The notes beneath the pieces were generated by a model. The model was not told where the DNA came from. It saw only the letters and a list, made by a program, of their open reading frames with translations, and made no database searches. A stretch of DNA of 64,000 nt. Source: an uncultured Parabacteroides sp. Its GTDB lineage: Bacteria; Bacteroidota; Bacteroidia; Bacteroidales; Tannerellaceae. The stretch spans positions 7,241 through 71,240 of the forward strand of contig NZ_CABUOD010000025.1 of NCBI RefSeq assembly GCF_902493135.1, given 5' to 3'. Shown one piece after another: positions 16,501 through 26,225 of the stretch; the stretch's first letter is position 1; each line of letters opens with the position of its first letter. The position numbers and the translations under genes were made by a program.

Positions 16501-16878
16501 ATGGAGATAAAGAGCAGATTTGATCATTTTAATATCAATGTCCTGGATCTGGACAGAAGTATTGCGTTTTATGGAAAAGCGCTTGGCTTGAAAGAGCATC
16601 ACCGCAAGGAAGCGGCAGACGGTTCATTCATTCTGGTTTACCTGACAGACAACGAGACAGGGTTCCTGCTGGAACTGACCTGGCTGCGCGACCGGAAAGA
16701 AGCATACGAATTGGGAGACAATGAAAGTCATCTCTGTTTCCGTGTAGCCGGCAATTACGATGAGGTACGCGAATATCACCGTGAACTCGGGTATATCTGT
16801 TTCGAAAATAACGAGATGGGATTGTACTTCATCAATGACCCGGACGATTATTGGATCGAGATTTTACCTGCTAAATAA
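16501..16878 (+). CDS. VOC-family protein (glyoxalase I-like)
   Basis: 125 residues with two beta-alpha-beta-beta-beta modules. Likely metal ligands are the His in RFDHFN, the Glu in FLLELTW, the His in ESHLCF and the Glu in DYWIEILP, the H/E/H/E set of lactoylglutathione-lyase-like enzymes. The size and motifs fit glyoxalase I; since Bacteroidales generally lack glutathione, the real substrate may be another thiol adduct (inference). The intergenic stretch before it is an A/T-rich run of AATTAAAAATT repeats. Confidence 0.82.
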   Translation: MEIKSRFDHFNINVLDLDRSIAFYGKALGLKEHHRKEAADGSFILVYLTDNETGFLLELTWLRDRKEAYELGDNESHLCFRVAGNYDEVREYHRELGYICFENNEMGLYFINDPDDYWIEILPAK

Positions 16879-16928
16879 CATATCGGGTAACATATTCACG
16901 CCTATTTCGGTTTTTTTTGAATAAAATC

Positions 16929-16959
16929 ATTGCGCCTTACCAGATTCCTCTTATATTTG
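16929..16959 (+). promoter_or_regulatory. Promoter of the ROK kinase gene
   Basis: ATTG (16929-16932), 19-bp spacer, TATATTTG (16952-16959), 38 bp before the ATG at 16998. One mismatch from the -33/-7 consensus. Confidence 0.65.
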
Positions 16960-16997
16960 CTTTCCAGAAAAGCATTATTAATCTAAAATATAAAATC

Positions 16998-17960
16998 ATG
17001 GAGAAGCCTTATGTAGTAGGTATCGATATAGGTGGTACCAATACTGTTTTTGGCGTAGTAGATGCAAGAGGAACAATCTTGTACAGTAGTTCAATTAAAA
17101 CCGGAAAGTACACTGACGTCGACGATTATGTCAGCGAACTTGCCAATGGTTTGAAATTAGTGATCGACCAGGCCGGTGGCGTGGACAAAATAAAAGGTAT
17201 AGGCGTGGGAGCTCCTAACGGGAATTTCTTTAACGGTTGTATCGAATTTGCTCCGAACCTTCCCTGGAAAGGTAAAATTCCTTTGGCCCAACTGATCAGT
17301 GAAAAGCTGGATGGCGTGCCCGTAGCATTGACAAACGATGCGAATGCGGCTGCTATCGGTGAGATGACGTACGGCGCTGCACGCGGTATGAAAGACTTTA
17401 TCGTGATCACACTGGGAACCGGTGTCGGCAGCGGTATCGTAATCGGCGGCAATCTGGTTTACGGGCACGACGGATTTGCAGGCGAACTGGGTCACGTGAT
17501 CATGCGTCGTAACAACGGACGTCCTTGCGGTTGCGGTCGCCAAGGTTGCCTCGAAGCATATGCTTCTGCTACAGGTGTTGCCCGTACAGCACGCGAATTC
17601 CTGGAAATCCGCAAGGACGACAGCTTGCTTCGCGAACTGGATCCGGACGAAATCACATCAAAAGATGTGTATGACGCAGCCATGAAGAACGACAAGCTGG
17701 CTTTGGAAATCTTCGAATTCACGGGTAATATCTTAGGTGAAGCATTCGCTGATTTCGTTGCATTCTCAAGTCCTGAAGCGATCATCCTGTTCGGTGGCCT
17801 GACCAAATCCGGCGATCTGATCATGAATCCGATCAAACGTTCAATGGAAAAGAACATGTTGAAAGTGTTCGAAGGCAAGACAAAACTGTTGTTCTCCCAA
17901 TTGAAAGAAAGCGATGCCGCCGTATTGGGCGCAAGCGCACTGGGCTGGGAAGTGAAATAA
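16998..17960 (+). CDS. ROK-family sugar kinase, probable glucokinase
   Basis: A 320-residue cytosolic kinase of the ROK family. It has the phosphate-binding segment GIDIGGTNTVFGVVD, the catalytic-base region FAPNLPWKG with NDANAAAIGE, the GTGVGSGIV loop, and the ROK zinc site GHVIMRRNNGRPCGCGRQGCLEAYAS (H plus the CxCxxxxC cysteines). This set fits glucokinase of Bacteroidetes. The start at 16998 follows the promoter at 16929-16959; the frame is open further upstream across it. A hairpin element follows the stop. Confidence 0.92.
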   Translation: MEKPYVVGIDIGGTNTVFGVVDARGTILYSSSIKTGKYTDVDDYVSELANGLKLVIDQAGGVDKIKGIGVGAPNGNFFNGCIEFAPNLPWKGKIPLAQLISEKLDGVPVALTNDANAAAIGEMTYGAARGMKDFIVITLGTGVGSGIVIGGNLVYGHDGFAGELGHVIMRRNNGRPCGCGRQGCLEAYASATGVARTAREFLEIRKDDSLLRELDPDEITSKDVYDAAMKNDKLALEIFEFTGNILGEAFADFVAFSSPEAIILFGGLTKSGDLIMNPIKRSMEKNMLKVFEGKTKLLFSQLKESDAAVLGASALGWEVK

Positions 17961-17979
17961 TAAAGACACAAAGCTATTT

Positions 17980-18043
17980 CAGGCACGGATTTCGCGGATT
18001 ACACGGTTTGTTAGAACAGTGAAATCCGTGTAATCCGTGCCTG
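17980..18043. repeat. Hairpin element (CACGGATTACACGG type)
   Basis: Arms 17980-18000 and 18023-18043 are 21-bp inverted copies with two mismatches, around a 22-base loop. Each arm repeats GGATT/AATCC at about 11-bp spacing, the same construction as the element at 14478-14612. It fills the gap between the kinase and NUDIX genes and has no U-tract, so it is not a typical terminator. Confidence 0.75.
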
Positions 18044-18063
18044 ACTATTAAATATAAAATATC

Positions 18064-18579
18064 ATGTCCCATCCTTTACATCAATTTACGTATTGTCCGA
18101 AATGCGGAGCCAGGACATTTGTGGAGCGCAACGAGAAAGCGAAACAATGCACCACTTGCGGCTTCGTCTATTACTTCAATCCTTCCGCCGCCGTAGCCTG
18201 CTTTATCCGTAATCCCAAAGGAGAATTATTATTGGTACGCCGTGCCAAAGAACCGGCCAAAGGGACGCTCGACCTGCCCGGCGGTTTTGTCGACATGCAT
18301 GAATCGGCCGAAGAAGCCGCCCACAGGGAAGTAAAGGAAGAAACCGGCCTTGAATTGACGGATTGCCGTTACCTTTTCTCCATTCCCAACATCTATCCTT
18401 ATTGCGGTTTCGATGTCCACACCGTCGATATGTTTTTCGAATGCCTCGCCGTATCCTTCAACGGAGCCAAAGCGGAAGACGATGCCGCCGAGATCATTAT
18501 CCTGCCAGCTAACCAACTAAATCCGGACGATTTCGGATTGCAATCTATCAAAAAAGCAGTAGGGCGCTATATAAAGTAA
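18064..18579 (+). CDS. NUDIX hydrolase with N-terminal zinc ribbon
   Basis: 171 residues. A zinc ribbon (YCPKCGARTF ... QCTTCGFVYY, two CxxC) precedes the NUDIX fold, as in NADH pyrophosphatase. The Nudix box is complete: GGFVDMHESAEEAAHREVKEETGLEL, matching Gx5Ex7REUxEExGU. It should hydrolyse a nucleoside diphosphate linked to another moiety; substrate not deducible. The zinc-ribbon form is shorter than E. coli NudC (about 257 residues). Confidence 0.9.
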   Translation: MSHPLHQFTYCPKCGARTFVERNEKAKQCTTCGFVYYFNPSAAVACFIRNPKGELLLVRRAKEPAKGTLDLPGGFVDMHESAEEAAHREVKEETGLELTDCRYLFSIPNIYPYCGFDVHTVDMFFECLAVSFNGAKAEDDAAEIIILPANQLNPDDFGLQSIKKAVGRYIK

Positions 18580-18659
18580 TATATTTCTTATATTTGCAAC
18601 TTAGAACCAACATATACAGTTATATTTACATATATCTGTATCATAAAAGCTAAGGAGTG

Positions 18660-21659
18660 ATGAAAAGAATACTTATTCCACTGTGCATAGTGGTAGGGAG
18701 TCATGTCGCATACGGGCAACGGTCGTACCAGTTTGATGCACCGGATCGCCTATTTGTAGAAGGAAAAGAGTTGTTTAGTTTAAAAAATTATGCCGGTTGC
18801 ATCGACAAGTTGGAGGCTTACAAGCAGCATTCCACGGATGCCGACCTGATCCAGGAGGCAGACTATATGCTGGTCTATGCCGCTTATGAACAGGGACGTC
18901 CCAATGCAGACGAGTTGCTAAAGGACTATCTGGAAGAATATCCGGCTTCCCGCCATAGCGACGAGATCGATTATATGATCGGTTCCGTGCATTTCGAACG
19001 CGGAGAATATGAAAAAGCGATCTTCTGGTTCAACGAAGCCGACATCGACGTATTGAGTCCCGAACAGCAGGAGGCTTATTCTTTCCGCCTGGCTTATTCG
19101 CTGTTGCAGACCGGCGATATGGAAAAGGCCCGCGGCTACTTCGCACGGATCGAACAGATCGGAGACAAATACAAGGAAGCCTCAACCTATTATGTCGCCT
19201 ACATCGACTATGCGATGGGAAATTACAACAATGCCCTGATCGAGTTCTCCCGCCTGAAAGAGAGCCCGAAATACCGCGAACAGTCGCAATATTACATCGC
19301 ACAGATTTATTTTATCCAGAGCAAATACGAAAAGGTGGTGAAAGAAGGTGAAGAACTTCTCTCCCTCTATCCCGATAGCAAAAACAACAGCGAGATGTAC
19401 CGGATTGTCGGTGATTCATATTACCATTTGGGCGACCAGGAGAAAGCGATCCGGATGTTGAGCAAATATGTTTCATCTACGGAAAATCCGCTCCGCAGCG
19501 ATTTGTACATCTTAGGTGTATGCTACTTCAATAAAGGGAATTACAGCAGTGCGGTCAACGCCCTGAGCCGGACCGTTCGCCAGAACGACGAGCTGACGCA
19601 GAACGCCTATCTCTACCTCGGACAGTCTTACCTGAAGTTAGGCGACAAAAACAATGCCCGCATGGCATTCGAGGCAGCCGCCACCTCTTCTTTCGACAAG
19701 CAGATAAAGGAAGTCGCCATGTACAACTACGCATTGCTGATCCACGAAACAGCCTTTACGGGATTCGGCGAGTCGGTGACGATCTTCGAAGATTTCCTGA
19801 ACGACTTCCCCAATTCGCAATATGCGGACAAGGTGAACGACTACCTGGTCGAAGTCTACCTGACCACCAAGAACTACGAAGCCGCCCTGAAATCGATCAA
19901 CAAGATCAAACATCCGAGCACCAAGATACTGGAAGCCAAACAGGACATCCTTTTCCAACTCGGGACACAGGCCTTTGCCAATGTCAAGCTCAACGAAGCC
20001 GTCAGCCTGTTCAGCCAGGCAATCCAGCTCGGTTCCTATAATATGGAAGCTCGCAACGACGCTTATTTCTGGCGTGGCGAGTCGTACTACCGCATGGGAG
20101 AATATGAAAACGCGATATCGGACTATCGCACCTATCTGAACAATACGCGCCAACGCAATACGGACATGTATGCCCTGGCTTATTATAACTTGGGTTACAG
20201 CTATTTCAAACTGCGGGACTACAGTGCGGCCCTGAACCGCTTCCGCCAGTATGCCGACCTGGAAAGTAACCGACAGGCCGCTTCTCTGGCAGACGCTTAT
20301 AACCGTATCGGCGACTGCCTGTATCAGAACCGCCAGTTCAGCCTGGCCGAAGAAAACTATTCACGCGCAGCGCAGTTGTCTCCTTCCGCAGGCGATTACT
20401 CGATCTACCAGAAGGGATTCCTGTTAGGGTTGCAGAAAGACTACAGAGGCAAGATCAGCGCAATGGACCGCCTGATCAGCGAATATCCGGAATCGCAATA
20501 TGTAGACGATGCGTTGTTCGAGAAAGGGCGTTCCTATGTCTTGCTCGAAAACAGCTCTTCCGCCGCACAGGCGTTCGAAAAGCTGATCCGCGAATTTCCT
20601 CAGAGCAGCCTGGCACGTAAAGCCGGCATCCAGCTCGGTCTGCTTTATTACAATGACAACCAACCGGAAAAGGCGCTCGCCGCCTACAAGCAGGTGATCA
20701 GCAATTATCCGGGCAGCGAAGAGGCCAAAATCGCTTTGCAGGATTTGAAATCCGTCTATATCGACCTCAACGATATCAATGCTTATGCCAACTACGTGAA
20801 CTCCATAGGCGGCAACATCCGTCTGGAAGTGGGCGAACAGGATTCGCTGACCTATATCGCGGCCGAAAAACTCTTCATGCGCGGTGATAACGACGGTGCT
20901 CGCCGCAGTCTGGCGGGCTACCTGCAAACATTCCCCGAAGGAGCGTTCAGTTCGAATGCCAACTTCTACTTAGGTAGCATCGCTTTCGCCAAGAAAGAGT
21001 TCGACGAAGCCATCCAACGGTTCAAATCGGTCATTGCCAGTGGCGACACCAAGTTCCTCGAAGAATCGGTTGCCCGCACGGCCGAAATCGAATACCTGGG
21101 TAAAGATTACCCGGCAGCATTGGAAAGCTTCAAACGCTTGCAGATCGTAGCCGAGAATCCGGAGAACAAACAGGCCGCCCGTTTAGGAATCATGCGTTGC
21201 GCCTTGCAGACGGGACAGCAGAAGGAGGCCCTCTTGGCGGCAGACGAGTTGCTGAAAGAACCGAAGCTGTCTCCCGAACTGGAAGCCGAAGCCCGTTACG
21301 TACGCGCTAAAGCCTATATCGACCAGAAACAGGCGAACAAGGCGCTTGCCGACCTGAAAGAGTTGAGCAAAGACACCCGTACGGTACACGGCGCGGAAGC
21401 CAAATATCTGTTGGCCCAACTGTATTACGACACCAACGATGACAAGAATGCCGAAAAGGTGCTGATGAACTTCATCGAGAACGGTACGCCTCACCAATAC
21501 TGGCTGGCTCGCGGATTTATCCTGCTGGCCGATGTCTATATCCGCCAAGGTGACGACTTCCAGGCTCGCCAGTACCTCACCAGCCTGCAGAACAATTATA
21601 AGGGGGATGACGATATCGCCGGTATGATAGAAAATAGATTGGGTAAACTTAAGAACTAA
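18660..21659 (+). CDS. Secreted tetratricopeptide-repeat protein
   Basis: A 999-residue protein with a signal peptide (ending HVAYGQ) and TPR/Sel1-like helical hairpins along its whole length (for example YKEASTYYVAYIDYAMGNYNNALIEF, AYYNLGYSYFKLRDYSAALNRFRQYA, DALFEKGRSYVLLENSSSAAQAFEKLIREFPQS). The ATG at 18660 follows AAGGAG and is preferred over the overlapping GTG at 18657. A -7 element TATATTTG lies at 18589-18596, followed by a small hairpin (ATACAG ... CTGTAT) in the leader. Nine bases separate it from the outer-membrane barrel gene, so the two are almost certainly co-transcribed; the TPR protein is probably the barrel's periplasmic partner (inference). Confidence 0.92.
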   Translation: MKRILIPLCIVVGSHVAYGQRSYQFDAPDRLFVEGKELFSLKNYAGCIDKLEAYKQHSTDADLIQEADYMLVYAAYEQGRPNADELLKDYLEEYPASRHSDEIDYMIGSVHFERGEYEKAIFWFNEADIDVLSPEQQEAYSFRLAYSLLQTGDMEKARGYFARIEQIGDKYKEASTYYVAYIDYAMGNYNNALIEFSRLKESPKYREQSQYYIAQIYFIQSKYEKVVKEGEELLSLYPDSKNNSEMYRIVGDSYYHLGDQEKAIRMLSKYVSSTENPLRSDLYILGVCYFNKGNYSSAVNALSRTVRQNDELTQNAYLYLGQSYLKLGDKNNARMAFEAAATSSFDKQIKEVAMYNYALLIHETAFTGFGESVTIFEDFLNDFPNSQYADKVNDYLVEVYLTTKNYEAALKSINKIKHPSTKILEAKQDILFQLGTQAFANVKLNEAVSLFSQAIQLGSYNMEARNDAYFWRGESYYRMGEYENAISDYRTYLNNTRQRNTDMYALAYYNLGYSYFKLRDYSAALNRFRQYADLESNRQAASLADAYNRIGDCLYQNRQFSLAEENYSRAAQLSPSAGDYSIYQKGFLLGLQKDYRGKISAMDRLISEYPESQYVDDALFEKGRSYVLLENSSSAAQAFEKLIREFPQSSLARKAGIQLGLLYYNDNQPEKALAAYKQVISNYPGSEEAKIALQDLKSVYIDLNDINAYANYVNSIGGNIRLEVGEQDSLTYIAAEKLFMRGDNDGARRSLAGYLQTFPEGAFSSNANFYLGSIAFAKKEFDEAIQRFKSVIASGDTKFLEESVARTAEIEYLGKDYPAALESFKRLQIVAENPENKQAARLGIMRCALQTGQQKEALLAADELLKEPKLSPELEAEARYVRAKAYIDQKQANKALADLKELSKDTRTVHGAEAKYLLAQLYYDTNDDKNAEKVLMNFIENGTPHQYWLARGFILLADVYIRQGDDFQARQYLTSLQNNYKGDDDIAGMIENRLGKLKN

Positions 21660-21668
21660 GAAGAAGTG

Positions 21669-23411
21669 ATGAAGACAATATACAACATCAAAGCATTGTG
21701 TGTGATGGCCCTGTTGGGGAGCGTCGCAACCGTCAGCGCACAGGAAGACAAAACGAAGGAAAAAGACCTGAACCGGGAAATGACGCTCGAACGCGAATAT
21801 GACCCGACCGTGCAGGACGCCAGCAAAGTGAACACGCTTCCGGTCATCAAAGAACCGGTTGTCAAGAAGATGCCGATCGACTATGCGACTTTCACCGTCC
21901 CGGCCGATCCGGAGAAGGAGATCAGCCTCCTGCCTTCAGGCAATATCATGACGGATATCCAGTACAACAAACGCCGCGGTTATTTCAACTTCGGCGGCGG
22001 CACGTATCTGAACCTGAACGGCGACTTGGGTTACCATATCCTGAGCACGGACAAGGACAAGCTGAACATCTGGTTCTCCCATCGTTCGACGAACGGGAAG
22101 GTGAAATATATCGATACGGACTTCAAAAAGGTTAAGGCCAAATTGAACGACAACTTAGGTGGCCTCAACTTCAAACATGCGTTTGAAAAGCTGTCGCTGG
22201 ATATGGGGATCAAATACGGATACTCTGCGTTCAACTACTACGGATTGCCTTACTTAGATACAGATGGACTGATAGAAATGAGAATGCACAATTTCGACCG
22301 TGAGACCAATCAGGTAAACCAGGCTATCCAGGCAAAGATCGGAGTCGAATCGAAAGAAGACGCTCCTGTCGGCTATCTGCTTGATCTCGGCTATACCAAC
22401 TTCTCCCATAAATACGCGTTAAGCAAGGAACAGGACGGGCCTACGGAACATACGTTCGATGTCAAGTTCGATTTGAACGCCCGTTTCGGCGGTGAGCAAC
22501 GCATCGGATTAGGGGGTAACGTGGAATACTTCAATTACAGCTTGCCGACAATGGGCGGACAGGAATATCTGGAATTTGAAAACCATGCCGAAGCAACCCT
22601 TTCGCCTTATTACAAGGTATCGGGAGACAACTGGAATTTGAAGTTAGGTGCGAACATCATGTTCGTGACCGGTGACAACAGCAAATTTATGGCTTCCCCG
22701 AATATTACGGCTGACGTGGAAGTTGCCGATAAAACCGAGCTTTACCTTGTTGCCGGCGGCAAGCTCTACTCAAACAGCATGTACGATATTTCGCAGGTCA
22801 ACCGCTATATCAACCCGACGATGGAGCTGCTTCCTTCCCGTAACTACCTGGATGGAACGGTCGGCATCAGAAGCGGTATCGCTCCCGGTTTCTGGTTCGA
22901 TGTATTCGGCGGTTATAAGATCACGAACGATGAAGTTTTCTTCGTCCCGACCATTGCAGAGAAAGATGGTTCTTTTGCCAACACCAGTCTGGCTTTGCAA
23001 GCAAACGCGAAACATGCGTTCGGCGGTGTCAATCTGAAATATAGTTACCAGCAATTATTCGACATCAACCTGAAAGGCGTTTACAATAATTGGAACGTCG
23101 ATGATATCGGAGATGCTTACGGCAAACCCGAAATGGAATTGACAGCCGGTGTCACCGTCCGCCCGATCAGCCAGATTACCGCTTCCTTGGATTATTATTT
23201 AGCAACCGGGCGCAAGACTTTCTTAGGGAAACCGGAGGGTGAAAAGATGAAAAACATCAACGAACTCAACCTGACCGGGACTTACACCCTGAACGACACT
23301 TTCGGGCTGTATCTGAAGCTGAACAACGTCCTGTTCCAGAAATACGAACTCTACTACGGCTATCCGCTGCAGAGTTTCAGCGCGATGATCGGAGTGAACA
23401 TCAATTTCTGA
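21669..23411 (+). CDS. Outer-membrane beta-barrel protein, TonB-receptor-like without plug
   Basis: A 580-residue exported protein with a signal peptide (ending TVSAQ). A short periplasmic segment (REYDPTVQDASKVNTLPVIKEP) is followed by about 480 residues of alternating beta-strands with aromatic girdles (YFNFGGGTYLNLNGDLGYHI; LYLVAGGKLYSNS; ITASLDYYLATG). It ends in NLTGTYTLNDTFGLYLKLNNVLFQKYELYYGYPLQSFSAMIGVNINF, a typical TonB-receptor C-terminus with a terminal Phe. No plug domain is seen, so it is not a standard receptor. ATG 21669 preferred over GTG 21666. Coupled to the TPR gene upstream. Confidence 0.88.
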   Translation: MKTIYNIKALCVMALLGSVATVSAQEDKTKEKDLNREMTLEREYDPTVQDASKVNTLPVIKEPVVKKMPIDYATFTVPADPEKEISLLPSGNIMTDIQYNKRRGYFNFGGGTYLNLNGDLGYHILSTDKDKLNIWFSHRSTNGKVKYIDTDFKKVKAKLNDNLGGLNFKHAFEKLSLDMGIKYGYSAFNYYGLPYLDTDGLIEMRMHNFDRETNQVNQAIQAKIGVESKEDAPVGYLLDLGYTNFSHKYALSKEQDGPTEHTFDVKFDLNARFGGEQRIGLGGNVEYFNYSLPTMGGQEYLEFENHAEATLSPYYKVSGDNWNLKLGANIMFVTGDNSKFMASPNITADVEVADKTELYLVAGGKLYSNSMYDISQVNRYINPTMELLPSRNYLDGTVGIRSGIAPGFWFDVFGGYKITNDEVFFVPTIAEKDGSFANTSLALQANAKHAFGGVNLKYSYQQLFDINLKGVYNNWNVDDIGDAYGKPEMELTAGVTVRPISQITASLDYYLATGRKTFLGKPEGEKMKNINELNLTGTYTLNDTFGLYLKLNNVLFQKYELYYGYPLQSFSAMIGVNINF

Positions 23412-23430
23412 TACTACTTTTTTCAATTGA

Positions 23431-23466
23431 ACAGCCTGCCGCCCTCGCGACAGGCTGTTTTTATTT
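23431..23466 (+). terminator. Intrinsic terminator after the TPR/barrel operon
   Basis: ACAGCCTG (23431-23438) pairs with CAGGCTGT (23451-23458), followed by a T-rich run to 23466. The -7 element of the next gene (TATCTTTG, 23471-23478) begins five bases later. Confidence 0.85.
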
Positions 23467-23493
23467 ATCGTATCTTTGTCCCCGATAAAACAA

Positions 23494-24828
23494 ATGAATA
23501 TGCAAGGGACAAAAAATCTGACGGAAGGGCCTATAAAAAAGCAACTGTTCAACTTGGCGCTTCCCATCATGGGAACCTCTTTTATCCAAATGGCCTACAG
23601 CATCACCGACATGGCCTGGGTGGGACGTCTGGGCAGCGAAGCGGTAGCCGCTATCGGGGCAGTCGGGATCCTGACCTGGATGACGACTTCGATCTCCTAT
23701 CTGAATAAAGTAGGTTCGGAAGTCAGCGTAGGACAAAGCATCGGAGCCCGTGAGGAAGAAGAAGCGCGTGCTTTTGCTTCCCATAACCTGACGATTGCCT
23801 TGATACTCTCCATCTGCTGGGGCTTGTTGCTGTTCGTCCTGGCACATCCCGTCATCGGTTTCTTCAAGCTCGACACGGAGATTTCCACCCAAGCAGTGTC
23901 TTATCTCAGGATTGTGGCGACAGGATTTCCGCTCATTTTCCTGTCGGCTGCCTGCACAGGAATTTATAATGCGGCGGGATTAAGCAAAATCCCGTTCTAT
24001 GTCAGCGGCAGCGGATTGATTATGAATATGGTGCTCGACCCGCTGTTTATATTCGGATTCGGGATGGGGACGAACGGGGCGGCCTGTGCGACCTGGCTGT
24101 CGGAAGCGACTGTGCTGGCCATTTTTATCTACTATCTGAAAAAGAAAAACCGGCTGTTCGGAGGATTCCCGTTCCTCGTCCGGTTGAAAAGACGCTATAG
24201 CAAACGGATCTTCCAGTTAGGACTTCCCGTAGCATTGCTGAACAGCCTGTTTGCCGTTATCAACCTGATGATGGCCCGCACGGCATCCACCTATGGGGGG
24301 CATATCGGGCTGATGACGATGACGGCCGGCGGACAGATCGAAGCGATCGCCTGGAACACCTCGCAAGGATTCAGCACGGCTCTAAGCACGTTTGTGGCGC
24401 AGAACTATGCCGCCCGGAAAAAAGAACGTGTCTTAGGCGCCTACCATACGACACTGAAAATGACGGCCCTGTTCGGAGTTTTCTGCACACTGCTTTTCGT
24501 GTTCTTCGGCAGCGAAGTGTTCTCGTTGATCATACCCGAAAAAGAGGCTTATGAGGCAGGAGGCGTTTTCCTCCGCATCGACGGCTACTCGATGCTGTTC
24601 ATGATGTTGGAGATAACGATGCAGGGATTGTTCTACGGTACAGGCCGTACGATTCCGCCCGCCATCATCAGCATCACGTTCAACAGCCTGCGCATCCCGA
24701 TGGCGATCGGACTGACGGCAATGGGGCTGGGCGTGGCCGGCGTCTGGTGGGCGATCAGTATCTCCAGTATGCTGAAAGGAATCGTTGCATTCGTCTGGTT
24801 CCGTATTTTACAGAAGAAGATATTGTGA
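23494..24828 (+). CDS. MATE-family multidrug efflux transporter
   Basis: A 444-residue inner-membrane protein with about 12 hydrophobic helices in two homologous halves, opening with the MATE signature LPIMGTSFIQMAYSITDMAWVGRLGSEAVAAIG. The second half shows LGLPVALLNSLFAVINLMMART and SQGFSTALSTFVAQNYAARK. MATE proteins export cationic compounds in exchange for Na+ or H+. The ATG at 23494 (or 23500) is preferred because the -7 element TATCTTTG at 23471-23478 overlaps any earlier start. Confidence 0.93.
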   Translation: MNMQGTKNLTEGPIKKQLFNLALPIMGTSFIQMAYSITDMAWVGRLGSEAVAAIGAVGILTWMTTSISYLNKVGSEVSVGQSIGAREEEEARAFASHNLTIALILSICWGLLLFVLAHPVIGFFKLDTEISTQAVSYLRIVATGFPLIFLSAACTGIYNAAGLSKIPFYVSGSGLIMNMVLDPLFIFGFGMGTNGAACATWLSEATVLAIFIYYLKKKNRLFGGFPFLVRLKRRYSKRIFQLGLPVALLNSLFAVINLMMARTASTYGGHIGLMTMTAGGQIEAIAWNTSQGFSTALSTFVAQNYAARKKERVLGAYHTTLKMTALFGVFCTLLFVFFGSEVFSLIIPEKEAYEAGGVFLRIDGYSMLFMMLEITMQGLFYGTGRTIPPAIISITFNSLRIPMAIGLTAMGLGVAGVWWAISISSMLKGIVAFVWFRILQKKIL

Positions 24829-24854
24829 TACAAACAAACTATTCCTTATTTTTG
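24823..24854 (+). promoter_or_regulatory. Promoter of the O-acetylhomoserine sulfhydrylase gene
   Basis: ATTG (24823-24826), 20-bp spacer, -7 TATTTTTG (24847-24854), 37 bp before the ATG. The -33 overlaps the end of the MATE gene. Confidence 0.6.
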
Positions 24855-24891
24855 CCGGATAATAACAAATACATAGTAAAACATTATCATA

Positions 24892-26175
24892 ATGAACAAT
24901 TCATTAAAGCCGGAAACCCTCTGCGTGCAGGGAGGCTGGCAACCGAAAAAGGGAGAACCGCGCGTCCTGCCCATCTATCAGAGTACGACATTCAAGTATG
25001 ACACCAGCGAACAGATGGCCAAGCTGTTCGACCTGGAAGAGAGCGGATATTTCTACACCCGCCTGCAAAACCCGACAAACGATGCTGTCGCAGCCAAGAT
25101 CGCCGCTTTGGAAGGGGGCGTAGGCGCGATGCTGACTTCCTCCGGTCAGGCAGCCAATTTCTATGCCGTATTCAATATCTGCCAGGCCGGCGACCATATG
25201 GTCTGCTCGTCCACGATCTACGGCGGGACGTTCAACCTGTTTGGCGTGACGATGAAGAAGTTGGGCATCGAAGTGACATTCGTCGATCCGGATGCTTCGG
25301 AAGAAGAAATATCGGCCGCTTTCCGTCCGAACACAAAGGCTTTGTTCGGCGAAACCTTGTCCAATCCGGGCATGAGCGTACTCGATATCGAGAAGTTTGC
25401 CCGTATCGCCCACAGTCATGGCGTGCCTCTGATCGTGGATAACACATTCGCGACGCCGATCAACTGCCGCCCGTTCGAATGGGGAGCCGATATCGTGACG
25501 CATTCAACAACCAAGTACATGGACGGTCATGCGACAAGCGTAGGCGGTGCGGTCGTGGACAGCGGCAACTTCGACTGGGACGCGCATGCCGACAAATTCC
25601 CCGGCCTGACCACTCCGGACGAATCGTATCACGGCCTGACCTATACAAAGGCTTTCGGCAAGATGGCTTATATGACAAAGGCAACGGCACAGTTGATGCG
25701 CGACCTGGGTTCTATCCAGGCTCCGATGAACGCCTTCCTCTTGAATTTAGGGCTTGAAACCTTGCACCTGCGTATGCCGCAACATTGCAAGAACGCCCAG
25801 CAGGTTGCCGAATGGCTCGAAGCAAACGAGCAGGTCGCCTGGGTGAACTTCCCCGGCTTGAAGAGCAATAAGTATTATGAACTGGCCCGGAAATATATGC
25901 CGGGCGGGACTTGCGGCGTAATCGCTTTCGGCCTGAAAGGATCCCGTGAAGATGCGATCCGCTTTATGGATAACCTGAAGATGATCTGCATCGTGACCCA
26001 CGTAGCCGATGCCCGTACCTGCGTCCTCCACCCTGCCAGCCATACGCACCGCCAGTTGACGGACGAACAGCTGATCGAAGCAGGCGTAGCTCCCGACCTG
26101 ATCCGCTTGTCTGTCGGCATCGAAAATGCAGGCGACATTATTGCGGATATCGAGCAGGCGTTGAAAGAAAAGTAA
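24892..26175 (+). CDS. metY: O-acetylhomoserine aminocarboxypropyltransferase (sulfhydrylase)
   Basis: A 427-residue PLP enzyme of the Cys/Met metabolism family that forms homocysteine from O-acetylhomoserine and sulfide. Seen: LPIYQSTTFKYD, YTRLQNPTNDAVAAKIAALEGG, SSGQAANFYAVFNI (phosphate loop), DNTFATPINCRPFEWGADIVTHSTTKYMDGHAT with the PLP lysine in STTKY, and VLHPASHTHRQL near the C-terminus. The length and the long HST-K-Y-DGH block favour MetY over the shorter MetB/MetC/MetZ enzymes. Single-gene transcript with its own promoter. Confidence 0.94.
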   Translation: MNNSLKPETLCVQGGWQPKKGEPRVLPIYQSTTFKYDTSEQMAKLFDLEESGYFYTRLQNPTNDAVAAKIAALEGGVGAMLTSSGQAANFYAVFNICQAGDHMVCSSTIYGGTFNLFGVTMKKLGIEVTFVDPDASEEEISAAFRPNTKALFGETLSNPGMSVLDIEKFARIAHSHGVPLIVDNTFATPINCRPFEWGADIVTHSTTKYMDGHATSVGGAVVDSGNFDWDAHADKFPGLTTPDESYHGLTYTKAFGKMAYMTKATAQLMRDLGSIQAPMNAFLLNLGLETLHLRMPQHCKNAQQVAEWLEANEQVAWVNFPGLKSNKYYELARKYMPGGTCGVIAFGLKGSREDAIRFMDNLKMICIVTHVADARTCVLHPASHTHRQLTDEQLIEAGVAPDLIRLSVGIENAGDIIADIEQALKEK

Positions 26176-26225
26176 CGGATAAATCACCGCCAACCGGCTC
26201 ATTTTGCCGTAGCCGCATCGAAAAT

